A stretch of 64,000 bases of DNA from Arthrobacter sp. OAP107 (lineage in GTDB: Bacteria > Actinomycetota > Actinomycetes > Actinomycetales > Micrococcaceae): positions 3,782,001-3,846,000 of the forward strand of contig NZ_JBEPOK010000001.1 of assembly GCF_040546765.1 (NCBI RefSeq), given 5' to 3'. The position numbers were made by a program, and so were the translations under genes. The notes below the pieces were generated by a model, which was not told the origin of the DNA, made no database searches, and worked only from the letters and a program-made list of their open reading frames with translations. Of the stretch, positions 42,505-51,564 are shown one piece after another (positions within the stretch are counted from its first letter, which is position 1; every line of letters starts with the position of its first letter).

Positions 42505-42590
42505 TGTGTGCACCCTGCCCCGACCGGGAGGGTGCACACAGGAAACTGCGCTGCACCACGGAGGACTGCCTCCCCGGGGGAAACGCGAAA

Positions 42591-42620
42591 GCGGCCGTTC
42601 CCCGGGAAGGGAACGGCCGC
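42591..42620 (-). terminator. Terminator of ndh
   Basis: 12-bp perfect stem GCGGCCGTTCCC (42591-42602) with 42609-42620, loop CGGGAA. On the minus strand it is followed by TTTCGCGTTT, as expected for a terminator 24 nt after the ndh stop. Confidence 0.8.
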
Positions 42621-42643
42621 CGTCGTCGTTTTGGGCTTAGCTG

Positions 42644-44119
42644 TTACTTGGCCTCAGCCTTCACAGCATCCTTGGCGCCGGCCTGGGCAGGGGCCGCGGC
42701 CGTCTCCGCCGGAGCGGCGGGAGCCGGAGCCGCCGGAGCGGCGGGCTTGGGCGCGGGGGTGGCGGCGGCCACGAAGGCGCCGCGCGGGTTGTCCAGGTCC
42801 AGCAGCTGGGTGGTGTCGCGGCCCGCGAAGAAGCTCAGGATCCAGTTGAAGACCACGCGGAACTTGCGCTCGAACGTCGGCATGGCCATGCCGTGGTAGC
42901 CGCGGTGTGCCAGCCAGGCGAGGGGGCCCTTGAGGCCGATGCGGCCGAGCAGGTTGATGTTGGCAACACCCTTCCACTCGCCGAAGCCGGCCACAGCACC
43001 GAGGTTCTTGTGCTTGTAATCCACCAGCGGCTTGTTCCAGCGGGAAGCCCACAGGTTCTTGGCGAGGCGCTTGGCCTGGCGCAGTGCGTGCTGGGCGTTG
43101 GGAACGCAGGTGCCGTCCGGCAGGCCCCCGCCCGACAGGTCGGGAACCGCGGCAACGTCACCGGCAGCCCAGGCGTTGTCGATGATGCCTTCGTCGCCCG
43201 CGATGCGCAGGTCCGGCAGCACGCGGACGCGGCCGCGGGGTTCCAGCGGGAAGTCGGTGGAGCGGACCATGGGGTTGGCCTGGACACCGGCCGTCCACAC
43301 GAGGGTGTCGGACTCGAATACCTGGGCGAGCGTCTTGTCCGGCAGGTTGATCAGCTTGAGGGCGCCTTCGGCGTTGTCCAGCGAGGTGTTCAGCAGGACC
43401 TCGATGCCACGGCTGCGGAGGTGCTCCACGACCCACTCGGCCTGCTGGGCGGTGACCTCGGGCATGATGCGGCCCATGGCCTCGACGAGGACGAAGCGGA
43501 CTTCCTCCTGCTTGACCCGCGGGTTGTTCCGAACGGCAGCGCGGGCGAGGTCTTCCATTTCGGTGATGCACTCGATACCGGCGAAGCCGCCACCCACCAC
43601 CACGAAGGTCAGGGCGCGGGCGCGCTCGGCGGGATCGGTCATGGTGGAACCGCGCTCGATGCGGTCGAGCACCTTGTTGCGCAGCGCAACGGCTTCCTCG
43701 ATGGTCTTCAGGCCGATGCCCTTGTCCGCCAGGCCCTTGATGGGGAACGTGCGGGTGATGGCGCCGGCGGAAAGCACGACGTCGAAGTACGGAATCTCGA
43801 AGTTGTCGCCGCCGTCAGCCGGGGCAACCACGGCCGTGCGGTTGGCGTGGTCGATGGAGACGACGCGGCCCTGGATGAGCTCACTCTGCTTGAGGTGCTG
43901 GCGATGCGAGACCACTGCGTGGCGGGCTTCGATGTTGCCGCCGGCAACTTCCGGCAGGAAGGGCTGGTAGGTCATGTAGGGCAGCGGATCAACGACGGTG
44001 ACGATGCCGCCTGCGTTCGCGATCTTCTTCTGCAGTTTGAGGGCTACGTAGAGGCCGACGTACCCGCCGCCGACGACGAGCACACGCGGACGATCCTGGA
44101 GCTGTGGGGTGGTTGCCAT
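42644..44119 (-). CDS. ndh: Type II NADH dehydrogenase
   Basis: Single-subunit NADH:quinone oxidoreductase on the inner face of the membrane; passes electrons to menaquinone without proton pumping. The FAD loop VVGGGYVGLYVALKLQ is near residue 14, the NADH loop VVVGGGFAGIECITEMEDLAR near 170, and the second FAD region (WAAGDVAAVPDL, near residue 310) with CVPNAQHALRQAKRLAKNL. A membrane-binding amphipathic end (FNWILSFFAGRDTTQLLDL) is followed by an extra Ala/Pro-rich tail of about 45 residues. ATG 44119 is chosen from the conserved start and a TACTCT box 6 nt upstream; the longer frame up to 44278 is inside the protease gene. Confidence 0.94.
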   Translation of the reverse strand: MATTPQLQDRPRVLVVGGGYVGLYVALKLQKKIANAGGIVTVVDPLPYMTYQPFLPEVAGGNIEARHAVVSHRQHLKQSELIQGRVVSIDHANRTAVVAPADGGDNFEIPYFDVVLSAGAITRTFPIKGLADKGIGLKTIEEAVALRNKVLDRIERGSTMTDPAERARALTFVVVGGGFAGIECITEMEDLARAAVRNNPRVKQEEVRFVLVEAMGRIMPEVTAQQAEWVVEHLRSRGIEVLLNTSLDNAEGALKLINLPDKTLAQVFESDTLVWTAGVQANPMVRSTDFPLEPRGRVRVLPDLRIAGDEGIIDNAWAAGDVAAVPDLSGGGLPDGTCVPNAQHALRQAKRLAKNLWASRWNKPLVDYKHKNLGAVAGFGEWKGVANINLLGRIGLKGPLAWLAHRGYHGMAMPTFERKFRVVFNWILSFFAGRDTTQLLDLDNPRGAFVAAATPAPKPAAPAAPAPAAPAETAAAPAQAGAKDAVKAEAK

Positions 44120-44131
44120 AACTCCAGAGTA
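44117..44131 (-). promoter_or_regulatory. Leaderless promoter -10 for ndh
   Basis: On the minus strand TACTCT (44131-44126), 6 nt, ATG at 44119. A GGAG lies too close to the start to be a normal ribosome-binding site. Confidence 0.5.
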
Positions 44132-44153
44132 CAGTACTTTGTGAAAATCTTCA

Positions 44154-45563
44154 CTAACTTGGCCGGTCTGCCGGATCCACCCTCGTGACGGCACTGGTTT
44201 CGGGCTCCTCCGCTGCCCCGCCGGAGGCCCCTGCGGACGCCCGGTAGGCCCGCCGCAGCTGCACCGCGCCCGCCGCAATGATGGCTATGAAGAGCGCGCC
44301 GAACCCGATGACCACGGCCGCCGGCAGCGCGCTGTCCAGCTGCGACGGCGGCACCGCGACAGGCACCGTCGCCTTCGGCAGCGTGGCCTGTGCGGTGGGT
44401 GCCTCCGTTATCGGCTCCGGGGCGGGCGTTGCGAGGTTCCCGCGCCGGTGGACGCGGATCCAGTCCGCGATGGACCCCAGCGGGTTGGTCTTCGTTTCGG
44501 CCACGTCGTCCTTGAGCGCCGCCTCCGCGTTAAGGACGCCGAAACCGTACAGCGGGTCCTTGCCCGGGGCGCCCTCGTCCTTCGCGGTGGAGACGATCCT
44601 GTTGATGACCTGCTTGGCGCTCATCTCGGGCCACTTGGAGCGGATCAGCGCCGCGACGCCGGAGACGATCGGGGTGGCGCCGGATGTGCCGGCCCACTCC
44701 GCATAGCTGCCGCCGGGCAGTCCGCCGGCGAGCTTCTCCGCCGGCGCTGCCACGCCGATGCTGATGCCCTGGGAGGAGGAATCGGTGCTCGCCTGTCCGC
44801 TGCGGTCCAGACCCGCCACTGTGAGCACGCCGGGGATGGTGGCCGGCGCCCCGACCTGGACGTTGCCGCCCACCCGGTTGCCGGCCGCGGCCACGATGAC
44901 CACGTCCTTCTGCTCGGCGTACAGGAAGGCGGCGTCCCAGGTTTGCGGCCACTCAGGCGAGGTGCTGCCCAGCGAAATGTTGATGACCTTGGCACCGTTA
45001 TCCACTGCCCACCGGACGGCTTCAGGGATCTGGTCCTGGTCGCTCTTGCCGCCGGGGTTTTCCGATCCCAGCCAGGTGGACACCGAGAGGACCTGCGCCT
45101 CCGGTGCCACGCCCATGATGCCGTCCGGTCTCGCGCTGGACGGCGTTGCAGTCGCGCTCGGGGAAGCCTTGGCGCCGCCGGTGGCCTTCTTTGCCGGCCG
45201 GTGTCCGCGGCCCGCGAGCATGGTGGCCACCAGCGTGCCGTGCTCGGGCTTGGCACCGATGCTCTTCTCGCCGTCGGGGGCGCCGGCGCCGGAGACGTCG
45301 TGACCGCCGGCCACCACGCCCCTGAGGTCGGGATGGCTTCCGTCCACGCCGCTGTCTATCACAGCGACTTTCACGTTGGCGCCCTTGGAGACCTCCCAGG
45401 CCTTGGTGATGCCGGCTTCCTTGAGCCAGTACTCCTTGTCCCGCCAGGAGTCAGCCTGTGCGGCGGGTGCGGTGGCGACGGCGGACGCGGCGATGCCACC
45501 GGCAAGCACCGCGGACAGAAGGGCCGAGACCGTCCGGCGAAGCCGGGCTCTTGCTCTGGTCAT
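44154..45563 (-). CDS. Mycosin-like S8 (subtilisin) serine protease, membrane anchored
   Basis: 469 residues: signal peptide (VSALLSAVLAGGIAASAVA, cut near AQADS), catalytic domain with Asp in VKVAVIDSGVDGSHPD (near residue 72), His in PEHGTLVATMLAG (near 108), oxyanion Asn in VIVAAAGNRVGG and Ser in WAGTSGATPIVSG (near 295). A membrane helix (ALPAAVVIGFGALFIAIIAAGAV, about residues 410-432) and a short tail follow. The layout equals type VII secretion mycosins (MycP), and the SWRDKEYWLKEAGITKAW start matches them. A 20-residue Ala/Ser/Thr insert after the His region is extra. No ESX genes are near; it sits between ppx and ndh. Confidence 0.9.
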   Translation of the reverse strand: MTRARARLRRTVSALLSAVLAGGIAASAVATAPAAQADSWRDKEYWLKEAGITKAWEVSKGANVKVAVIDSGVDGSHPDLRGVVAGGHDVSGAGAPDGEKSIGAKPEHGTLVATMLAGRGHRPAKKATGGAKASPSATATPSSARPDGIMGVAPEAQVLSVSTWLGSENPGGKSDQDQIPEAVRWAVDNGAKVINISLGSTSPEWPQTWDAAFLYAEQKDVVIVAAAGNRVGGNVQVGAPATIPGVLTVAGLDRSGQASTDSSSQGISIGVAAPAEKLAGGLPGGSYAEWAGTSGATPIVSGVAALIRSKWPEMSAKQVINRIVSTAKDEGAPGKDPLYGFGVLNAEAALKDDVAETKTNPLGSIADWIRVHRRGNLATPAPEPITEAPTAQATLPKATVPVAVPPSQLDSALPAAVVIGFGALFIAIIAAGAVQLRRAYRASAGASGGAAEEPETSAVTRVDPADRPS

Positions 45564-45581
45564 TCAGGATCCAATACTCGG

Positions 45582-46538
45582 TTACTTCGGTGCCTCGGCA
45601 CTCAGGGCAATTCCGTCCAGAATATCGTGCTCGCTGGCCGTGGCAGTAATTAGGCGTCCGCCGGTGAGCTCGCCCATGCGGTCAAGGATGCGCCGCCACA
45701 CCAGGGCGCCGGCGCCGATGACGTCCACCCGTCCGGGGTGCATGTACGGCAGTTCGGCCCGCTGCGCCCGCGGCATCTGCAGCAGATCGGTGGCCGCCGC
45801 CTGCACTGCGGAGATGGACAGTTCGGCGCCATGGATGGCTGCCGGGAGGTATTCGGGGAGCTTGAGCGCGTGCGCCGTGATGGTGGTGATTGAGCCGGCA
45901 ACCCCGACGACGGCGGTGCTGCGTTCCAGCGGAACGTCCAGGTTCGCTTCGGCAATGGCGGCGTCGACGTCGGCCTCCGCGGCGGCGATCTGTTCGGCCG
46001 TGGGCGGGTCCGAGGTGAGGTGGCGTTCGGTCAGCCGGACACAGCCGATGTCCACGGACTTCGCCGCGATCACGCCGTTGGCGTTGCCGAGCACGAACTC
46101 GGTGCTGCCGCCGCCCAGGTCCACCACCAGGACTTTGTCCTCTGCGGAGATGGGCAGCACGCTGCTGGCGCCGGCGAAGGAGAGCGAGGCTTCCTCGTGG
46201 CCGGTGATCACCTCGGGCTCCACGCCGATGAGGTTCCGGATGCCGTCAACAAAGACCTGGCGGTTCCGGGCGTCCCGGCTGGCCGAGGTGGCCACGAAGC
46301 GCACTTTCTGTGCCTGGTACTCGCGGATCAACGCGGCGTAGTCCGCCGTGGCCGCGAAGGTGCGCTCCAGTGCCTCGGGCGCCAGTTCGCCGGTGGCGTC
46401 AACGCCCTGGCCGAGCCGCACAACCCGCATTTCACGCACGACGTCGGTGAGCTTCGTTGCGCCGTTGCTGCGGTCAATGTCGGCGATGAGCAGGCGGATG
46501 GAGTTGGTTCCGCAGTCGATGGCGGCCACCCGGGTCAT
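45582..46538 (-). CDS. Ppx/GppA family exopolyphosphatase
   Basis: Hydrolyses the ends of polyphosphate or pppGpp. The 318-residue protein is the short two-domain form of actinobacteria. It begins with the ASKHA phosphate-1 loop RVAAIDCGTNSIRLLIADI, has the catalytic region around FVATSASRDARN and the phosphate-2 loop VLVVDLGGGSTEFVLGN (near residue 135). VVGVAGSITTITA is the adenosine-like motif. The ATG start overlaps the DUF501 stop by 4 bp. Whether it prefers polyphosphate or pppGpp is not shown; relatives in mycobacteria are mainly short-chain polyphosphatases. Confidence 0.92.
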   Translation of the reverse strand: MTRVAAIDCGTNSIRLLIADIDRSNGATKLTDVVREMRVVRLGQGVDATGELAPEALERTFAATADYAALIREYQAQKVRFVATSASRDARNRQVFVDGIRNLIGVEPEVITGHEEASLSFAGASSVLPISAEDKVLVVDLGGGSTEFVLGNANGVIAAKSVDIGCVRLTERHLTSDPPTAEQIAAAEADVDAAIAEANLDVPLERSTAVVGVAGSITTITAHALKLPEYLPAAIHGAELSISAVQAAATDLLQMPRAQRAELPYMHPGRVDVIGAGALVWRRILDRMGELTGGRLITATASEHDILDGIALSAEAPK

Positions 46539-47224
46539 GCGCCTGCCTCCGTGGCGGTTGCGTCTGTTGCTGCATCGGTCTTGGATTTACGAACCGGCGC
46601 GGGACGGCCGACGATCTCCGGCAGGCCCTGCGGGCCGTGGCGGCTGAGATCCCGGGACGGTGCCGCACCGGCCGTGTCCCAGGCCCCCTCGCAGTAGCAG
46701 CGGTCGGCAGTCCACCATTCGCTGATGGCTGCGATGGCTTCGTCGCCCAGCGGGTTCACGCCCGGGCCGGCGGCCAGCGAGTGTCCCACCAGGACGTGCA
46801 GGCACTTGACGCGGGTGGGCATGCCGCCGGCAGAGACGCCGTCGATCTCCGGAACGCCGCCAATCCCTGAGCGGGCCCCGATGTCCGCGCGGGCAGCGAG
46901 GTAGGCCTCATGGGCGGCCCGATAGGAGGCGGCCAGGGACTCGTCGGCCGCAAGCCGGTCGTTCATTTCGTTCATGAGCCCGGCCGCCTCAAGGCGGGAG
47001 ACCGCCGACGTGATGACGGGGTGGGTCAGGTAGAACGTGGTGGGGAAGGGAGTCCCGTTACTGAGGCGCGGTGATGTTGCCGCCACGAGCGGGTTGCCGC
47101 AGACGCAGCGCGCCGGGATTTCCACAACGTCGCGCACCGGCCTCCCCAACTGGCGGCTGAGCACATCGAGGTCCTGCGCCGATGGCTGCCTGGATTCGGG
47201 GGCGGTTGCCGTGTTGTCGTCCAC
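46535..47224 (-). CDS. DUF501 domain protein
   Basis: 229 residues of unknown function but well known position between ftsB-like and ppx genes in actinobacteria. The conserved DUF501 core spans about residues 15-190: DLDVLSRQLGRPVRDVVEIPARC, NPLVAATSPRLSNGTPFPT, FYLTHP, VSRLEAAGLM, and GMPTRVKCLHVLVGHSLAAGPGVNPLGDEAI, ending WWTADRCYCEGAWD. Cys and His residues in CVCGNP, KCLHVLVGHS and RCYC could bind a metal, an inference only. A low-complexity Ala/Thr tail follows. GTG start; coupled to ppx by a 4-bp overlap. Confidence 0.88.
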   Translation of the reverse strand: MDDNTATAPESRQPSAQDLDVLSRQLGRPVRDVVEIPARCVCGNPLVAATSPRLSNGTPFPTTFYLTHPVITSAVSRLEAAGLMNEMNDRLAADESLAASYRAAHEAYLAARADIGARSGIGGVPEIDGVSAGGMPTRVKCLHVLVGHSLAAGPGVNPLGDEAIAAISEWWTADRCYCEGAWDTAGAAPSRDLSRHGPQGLPEIVGRPAPVRKSKTDAATDATATEAGA

Positions 47225-47299
47225 TGGCGTGGCCGTCCTTCCTGCCCGGATCTGGCTGCCCCGAAAATCCGGTAGGCAGTCCCGCGGCGGGCGCCGCTC

Positions 47300-48076
47300 C
47301 TAGTCTGTTGCCGACCGCCTGATGGACTCCCAGAGGGAATCCACCCAGGGCACGTCGGCGGGGTCTTGTGTTTCTGCTGCACTGGGCTGGCTGCCTGCTG
47401 CGCCGGCCGGCAGGTCGCTGCCGAATACCCAGTAGCCGGTCTCTCCCGGCATAACCATGTTAATGCGGTCCCGAGCCTGCTGCTTGACGTAGTTGGGATC
47501 CTGCCAGCGCGAGACCTGCCGCTTGAGGTTGTCCTGGTCCGCTTTGCTGTCTGCGATGTCCGACTGCAGGGCCGCGATTTCGGCCCGCTTGTCGATGAAG
47601 ATCTTCACAGTGGGGGCCAGCATGATGGTGATGGCAACCATCACCACGGCCAGCGCCAGCATGCGGCCGGAAAACGCCTTGGCAGGAACGGGGTCGAGGT
47701 TCCCTTCCTCGGCGGCGAGGGCCGACGATCCGGATTTCCCGCGGCCGCTGCCTGCCTTTCCGGCGCCAGTCCTGGTGCCGGCCCCGGGCTTCGAACCTGT
47801 TCCGGTTTTCGGACCCGGTCCGGTTTTGGTGCCCGCAGCGGCCTTGGTGCCGGTACCGGGCTGGGTCCCGGCGCCAGGCTTCGCAGCGGCGCCACTGCCC
47901 GCTGCATTCGCACCGCCGCCGAGTCCGTGTGCCGTGCCCGCTCCGGCGTTATGGGTTGCCGGCGCCGGACGCGGGCCGCCAAAGTCAGCCTGGATGACGT
48001 CTCCCCCGGCCGATCCGGCGGCGGACTGCTCTGCTGGTGGGGTCACCCTGGGAACTTTGGGACGGCGGGTAGCCAT
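47300..48076 (-). CDS. FtsB/DivIC-like septum formation initiator protein
   Basis: 258 residues, longer than the usual 100-200. Residues 1-140 are a hydrophilic Ala/Gly/Thr/Lys-rich cytoplasmic extension with degenerate repeats (KPGAGTQPGTGTKAAAGTK). One helix follows (MLALAVVMVAITIMLAPTV, about residues 140-160), then a coiled coil (IDKRAEIAALQSDIADSKADQDNLKRQVSRWQD-like) and the conserved DPNYVKQQARDRINMVMPGETGYWV. FtsB-type proteins join FtsL and FtsQ in the divisome. ATG 48076 has AGGAG 5 nt upstream. It lies downstream of eno, beyond a strong terminator, so it needs its own promoter. Confidence 0.88.
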   Translation of the reverse strand: MATRRPKVPRVTPPAEQSAAGSAGGDVIQADFGGPRPAPATHNAGAGTAHGLGGGANAAGSGAAAKPGAGTQPGTGTKAAAGTKTGPGPKTGTGSKPGAGTRTGAGKAGSGRGKSGSSALAAEEGNLDPVPAKAFSGRMLALAVVMVAITIMLAPTVKIFIDKRAEIAALQSDIADSKADQDNLKRQVSRWQDPNYVKQQARDRINMVMPGETGYWVFGSDLPAGAAGSQPSAAETQDPADVPWVDSLWESIRRSATD

Positions 48077-48100
48077 GACACTCCTGTAACGTGTGGCGCC

Positions 48101-48145
48101 AAAAACAAAACCGGTGGCTATGGTCTTTCCACCATAGCCACCGGT
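48101..48145 (-). terminator. Rho-independent terminator of eno
   Basis: 15-bp perfect stem (48110-48124 with 48131-48145, arm ACCGGTGGCTATGGT), 6-nt loop. On the minus strand the stem is followed by TTTGTTTTTG, the most classical terminator in the window. It separates eno from the ftsB-like gene. Confidence 0.92.
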
Positions 48146-48163
48146 CAGCTGTTTGCTTGGCTA

Positions 48164-49444
48164 CTAGGCCTTGAAACGCGGGAACGCGCTGCGGCCAGCG
48201 TAGCGTGCGGCGTCGTCGAGTTCCTCTTCGATGCGCAGCAGCTGGTTGTACTTGGCAACGCGCTCGGAGCGGGCCGGAGCACCGGTCTTGATCTGTCCGG
48301 CATTGGTGGCAACTGCAATGTCGGCGATCGTGGTGTCTTCGGTTTCGCCGGAGCGGTGCGAGGTGATGGTGGTGTAACCGGAGCGCTGCGCCAGGGAAAC
48401 GGCGTCCAGGGTTTCGGTCAGCGAACCGATCTGGTTGACCTTGACCAGAAGGGAGTTGGCCGTGGCGGCGTCGATGCCCTGCTGCAGGCGCTCGGGGTTG
48501 GTGACGAACAGGTCGTCGCCCACCAGCTGGACCTTGTCACCGATGGTGTCGGTGAGGATCTTCCAGCCTTCCCAGTCGTTCTCGTCCAGCGGGTCCTCGA
48601 TGGAAACCAGCGGGTAGTCGGCAACGAGTTCGGCGTAATAGGCGCTCATCTCGGCAGCGCTCAGCGACTTGCCTTCGAACTGGTAGGCACCGTCCTTGAA
48701 GAACTCGGAGGAGGCGACGTCCAGGGCCAGGGCGATGTCGGTGCCCGGGGTGTAACCGGCGTTCTGGATGGCTTCCTGGATCAGGTCCAGGGCAGCGCGG
48801 TTGGACGGCAGGTTCGGGGCGAAGCCGCCCTCGTCGCCCAGGCCGGTGGAGAGGCCCTTCTGCTGCAGCACGGACTTGAGGTTGTGGTAAACCTCAACGC
48901 CCCAGCGCAGGCCCTCGGAGAAGGTCTCGGCGCCGATCGGGGCGATCATGAATTCCTGGATGTCAACGTCGGAATCCGCGTGCGAGCCGCCGTTGAGGAT
49001 GTTCATCAGCGGAACGGGCAGGACGTGGGCGTTCGGGCCGCCCAGGTACTTGTACAGCGGCAGGTCAGCGGAGGCTGCTGCGGCGTTGGCAACTGCCAGG
49101 GAGACGCCGAGGATGGCGTTGGCGCCCAGCTTGCCCTTGTTGGCGGTGCCGTCCAGGTCGATCATGGCCTGGTCGATGCTGCGCTGGTCGGTGGCGTCAA
49201 AGCCGGTCAGGGCCGGTGCGATCTGGTCGATGACGGCGTCAACGGCCTTCTGGACACCCTTGCCGAGGTAGCGGCCCTTGTCGCCGTCGCGCAGTTCAAC
49301 TGCTTCGTGCTCGCCGGTGGATGCACCGGACGGAACGGCAGCGCGGCCGATCTGGCCGTCGGAGAGGAGAACTTCAACTTCGACGGTGGGGTTGCCACGG
49401 GAATCGAGGATCTCGCGGGCGTGGATGGCATCGATAAGCGCCAT
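48164..49444 (-). CDS. eno: Enolase
   Basis: Converts 2-phosphoglycerate to phosphoenolpyruvate; glycolysis and gluconeogenesis. The 426-residue protein is full length: IHAREILDSRGNPTVEVEV, VPSGASTGEHEAVELRDGD, LGANAILGVSLA, the metal-binding GDEGGFAPNL (near residue 207) and SIEDPLDENDWEGW (near 285), the catalytic lysine region LLVKVNQIGSLTE (near 340) and SHRSGETEDTTIADIAVA. ATG 49444 has AAGGAG 9 nt upstream. A TACGCT -10-like box lies on the minus strand about 80 nt before the start. Confidence 0.98.
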   Translation of the reverse strand: MALIDAIHAREILDSRGNPTVEVEVLLSDGQIGRAAVPSGASTGEHEAVELRDGDKGRYLGKGVQKAVDAVIDQIAPALTGFDATDQRSIDQAMIDLDGTANKGKLGANAILGVSLAVANAAAASADLPLYKYLGGPNAHVLPVPLMNILNGGSHADSDVDIQEFMIAPIGAETFSEGLRWGVEVYHNLKSVLQQKGLSTGLGDEGGFAPNLPSNRAALDLIQEAIQNAGYTPGTDIALALDVASSEFFKDGAYQFEGKSLSAAEMSAYYAELVADYPLVSIEDPLDENDWEGWKILTDTIGDKVQLVGDDLFVTNPERLQQGIDAATANSLLVKVNQIGSLTETLDAVSLAQRSGYTTITSHRSGETEDTTIADIAVATNAGQIKTGAPARSERVAKYNQLLRIEEELDDAARYAGRSAFPRFKA

Positions 49445-49586
49445 GGATGTGCTCCTTGTGGGCGATTTACTGGGGACTTAGGGGAAAAAATCTCGACGTC
49501 CTCGTCAGGGACTAGCGTAGTCGAGAGTGGTGCACGTTACGGAAACCTATCCAGAACCCGGACGTCATGATCCGGGCGCAGAAGTT

Positions 49587-50330
49587 TCAAGGGTGGCTGT
49601 TCTGGTACCGCCGGACGGCCCCCCGGAGGGCGCGCTCGGCGTCGAACCCCCGGTTCCGGGCAGAACGGACGACGGCGAGCAGCAGCTCGCCGAACTCGGC
49701 TTCGGTTTTGATCGTGTCGGCGAGTTCAACCGCCGGGGTTTGGTCCCCAACCGCTCCCCTAACCTCGCAAGCTCGGCCAGGGAACCCGGCGGCCGTAGGC
49801 CCCATCAGCGGCAGCCCGGCACGCCCTGCCCGGTCCAGGGTTTTCTGGGCCCGGGCCAGCGCAGGCAGAGCCACCGGGATGCCCTCGAATGGCGTGCTGC
49901 GCTCCGGGCTTTCGGCCTTCTTCACGGCATCCCACTTGAGCACGATCTCCTCCACCGTGGCCGGAAAGGAGTCCTGGAGCGAACCGTCCGGACGGAAAAC
50001 GTGGGGGTTGCGGCGGATCATCTTCCCGGTGAGCCCGCGCGCGACGTCACCGAAAGTGAACACACCCCGTTCCTCGGCGAGCCGGGCGTGCAGCACCACC
50101 TGGAGCAGCACATCGCCCAACTCGCCTTTCAGTTCCGCCTCGTCTGCACCCGTCTCGATGGTCTCGGCCACTTCATAGGCCTCCTCCAGCAGGTACTCCA
50201 CGAGCGACTCGTGGGTGAGGGCGCCCATCCAGGGGCAGTGCTCGCGGAGGGCCGCAATCACCCTCAGCAGCTCGCCCGCCGGGTCCGTCGGATCCGGTGC
50301 AGGCTCTGGCTGGCGGACGGTTTCAGCCAA
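49587..50330 (-). CDS. mazG: MazG-type nucleoside triphosphate pyrophosphohydrolase
   Basis: House-cleaning enzyme that splits NTPs or dNTPs to monophosphate and pyrophosphate. The 247-residue protein has the MazG domain HCPWMGALTHESLVEYLLEE with the metal-binding acids in EEAYEVAETIETG (near residue 45) and ELKGELGDVLLQVVLHARLA (near 65). A partial second MazG-like segment lies near the C-terminus (EAEFGELLLAVVRSARNRGFDAERALR). The best start is TTG 50330, which overlaps the add stop by 8 bp; no ATG or GTG lies in frame before the conserved domain. Coupled translation would explain the weak start. Confidence 0.9.
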   Translation of the reverse strand: MAETVRQPEPAPDPTDPAGELLRVIAALREHCPWMGALTHESLVEYLLEEAYEVAETIETGADEAELKGELGDVLLQVVLHARLAEERGVFTFGDVARGLTGKMIRRNPHVFRPDGSLQDSFPATVEEIVLKWDAVKKAESPERSTPFEGIPVALPALARAQKTLDRAGRAGLPLMGPTAAGFPGRACEVRGAVGDQTPAVELADTIKTEAEFGELLLAVVRSARNRGFDAERALRGAVRRYQNSHP

Positions 50331-51468
50331 GGTCGCCGTATGCGTCGTTGATGTACTCCACCAGGGCTTCCTTCTCCTCCAGCGGCAGGAAGGACGCCTC
50401 GGCGGCGTTGAGCGTGAGCTCCAGCAGGTCGTCGAGGTCGTAGTCGAAGGTTTCCACCAGGAGCTCGAACTCATCGGTGAGGGTCACTCCGCTCATGAGC
50501 CGGTTGTCCGTGTTGATGGTGACGTTGAAGCCCAGCTGGTAGAGCATGTCCAGCGGGTGGCTTTCGATGCCCTCGCCGAAGGCGGCAATGGCGCCGGTCT
50601 GCAGGTTCGAGGACGGGCAGATTTCCAGGGCGATGCCGCGGTCACGGATCCAGCTGGACAGGTTGCCCAGGGTGACCAGGCCGATGTTGTCGCTGTCCTC
50701 GTCGTCGGCGTCGTCACCGTCGAACTCCACCATGATGTCCTCGGCGATCCGGACACCGTGGCCCAGGCGCAGCGCGCGGCCGTCAACGAGGGCTGACTGG
50801 ATGCTGTCCAGTCCGGCGGCTTCGCCGGCGTGCACGGTGGCGGGGAAGTTGTTTTCGGCCAGGTAGGTAAAGGCGTCCCGGAAGCGCGAGGGCAGGAAAC
50901 CGTCTTCGGCGCCTGCGATGTCGAACCCGACGGCGCCCTTGTCGCGGTGCCGGACGGCGAGTTCGGCGATCTCCTGGCCACGGTCGGCGTGGCGCATGGC
51001 CGTGATCAGCTGGCCCACCTGGATCTCGCGGCCGGTCTCGGCCACCGCCTCCACACCGGCTTCGAGGCCTTCCTGGACTGCCCCGACAACCTCGTCCAGC
51101 GTCAGCCCCTTCTGGAGGTGCTGCTCAGGTGCCCATCGCACTTCGCCGTACACCACGCCGTCGTCCGCCAGATCCTCCACGAACTCCTTGGCGACGCGGA
51201 ACAGCCCTTCCTTGGTCTGCATGACCGCGACCGTGTGGTCGAACGTCTCAAGGTAGCGGACCAGCGAGCCGGAGTCGGCGGATTCGCGGAACCATTCGCC
51301 CAGCGCGGTCGCATCGGTCGACGGGAGGGTGTGTCCCACCGCCTCCGCCAGTTCGATGATGGTGGCCGGGCGCAGGCCGCCGTCCAGGTGGTCGTGAAGG
51401 GATACCTTGGGCAGGCTCTTCAGGTCGAAGTCAAGGGCAGGGGCGGCGTCAACGATTGGCTCAGTCAC
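50323..51468 (-). CDS. add: Adenosine deaminase
   Basis: Zinc enzyme converting adenosine and deoxyadenosine to inosine forms. The 381-residue protein has the HxH zinc ligands in KVSLHDHLDGGLRPATI (near residue 25), HAGEAAGLDSIQ (near 215), LGHGVRIAED, EICPSSNLQTGAI (near 290) and the C-terminal metal Asp in TINTDNRLMSGVTLTDE. The GG after HLD (HLDGGLRP) instead of GS is a mild variation. Part of a loose salvage group with deoA and cdd at 53-54.7 kb. GTG 51468 follows a TAGAGT box by 6 nt. Confidence 0.94.
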   Translation of the reverse strand: MTEPIVDAAPALDFDLKSLPKVSLHDHLDGGLRPATIIELAEAVGHTLPSTDATALGEWFRESADSGSLVRYLETFDHTVAVMQTKEGLFRVAKEFVEDLADDGVVYGEVRWAPEQHLQKGLTLDEVVGAVQEGLEAGVEAVAETGREIQVGQLITAMRHADRGQEIAELAVRHRDKGAVGFDIAGAEDGFLPSRFRDAFTYLAENNFPATVHAGEAAGLDSIQSALVDGRALRLGHGVRIAEDIMVEFDGDDADDEDSDNIGLVTLGNLSSWIRDRGIALEICPSSNLQTGAIAAFGEGIESHPLDMLYQLGFNVTINTDNRLMSGVTLTDEFELLVETFDYDLDDLLELTLNAAEASFLPLEEKEALVEYINDAYGDLG

Positions 51469-51480
51469 GTACCAACTCTA
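51466..51480 (-). promoter_or_regulatory. Leaderless promoter -10 for add
   Basis: On the minus strand TAGAGT (51480-51475), 6 nt, GTG at 51468. Confidence 0.5.
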
Positions 51481-51564
51481 GGGTTGGACCGGCGGCAACG
51501 CCAACGAGCGTGCTGCATGGCGACGGGCGGTCCGGAAGCCGCCAGTGCCCTCGCCGGACCGCAG

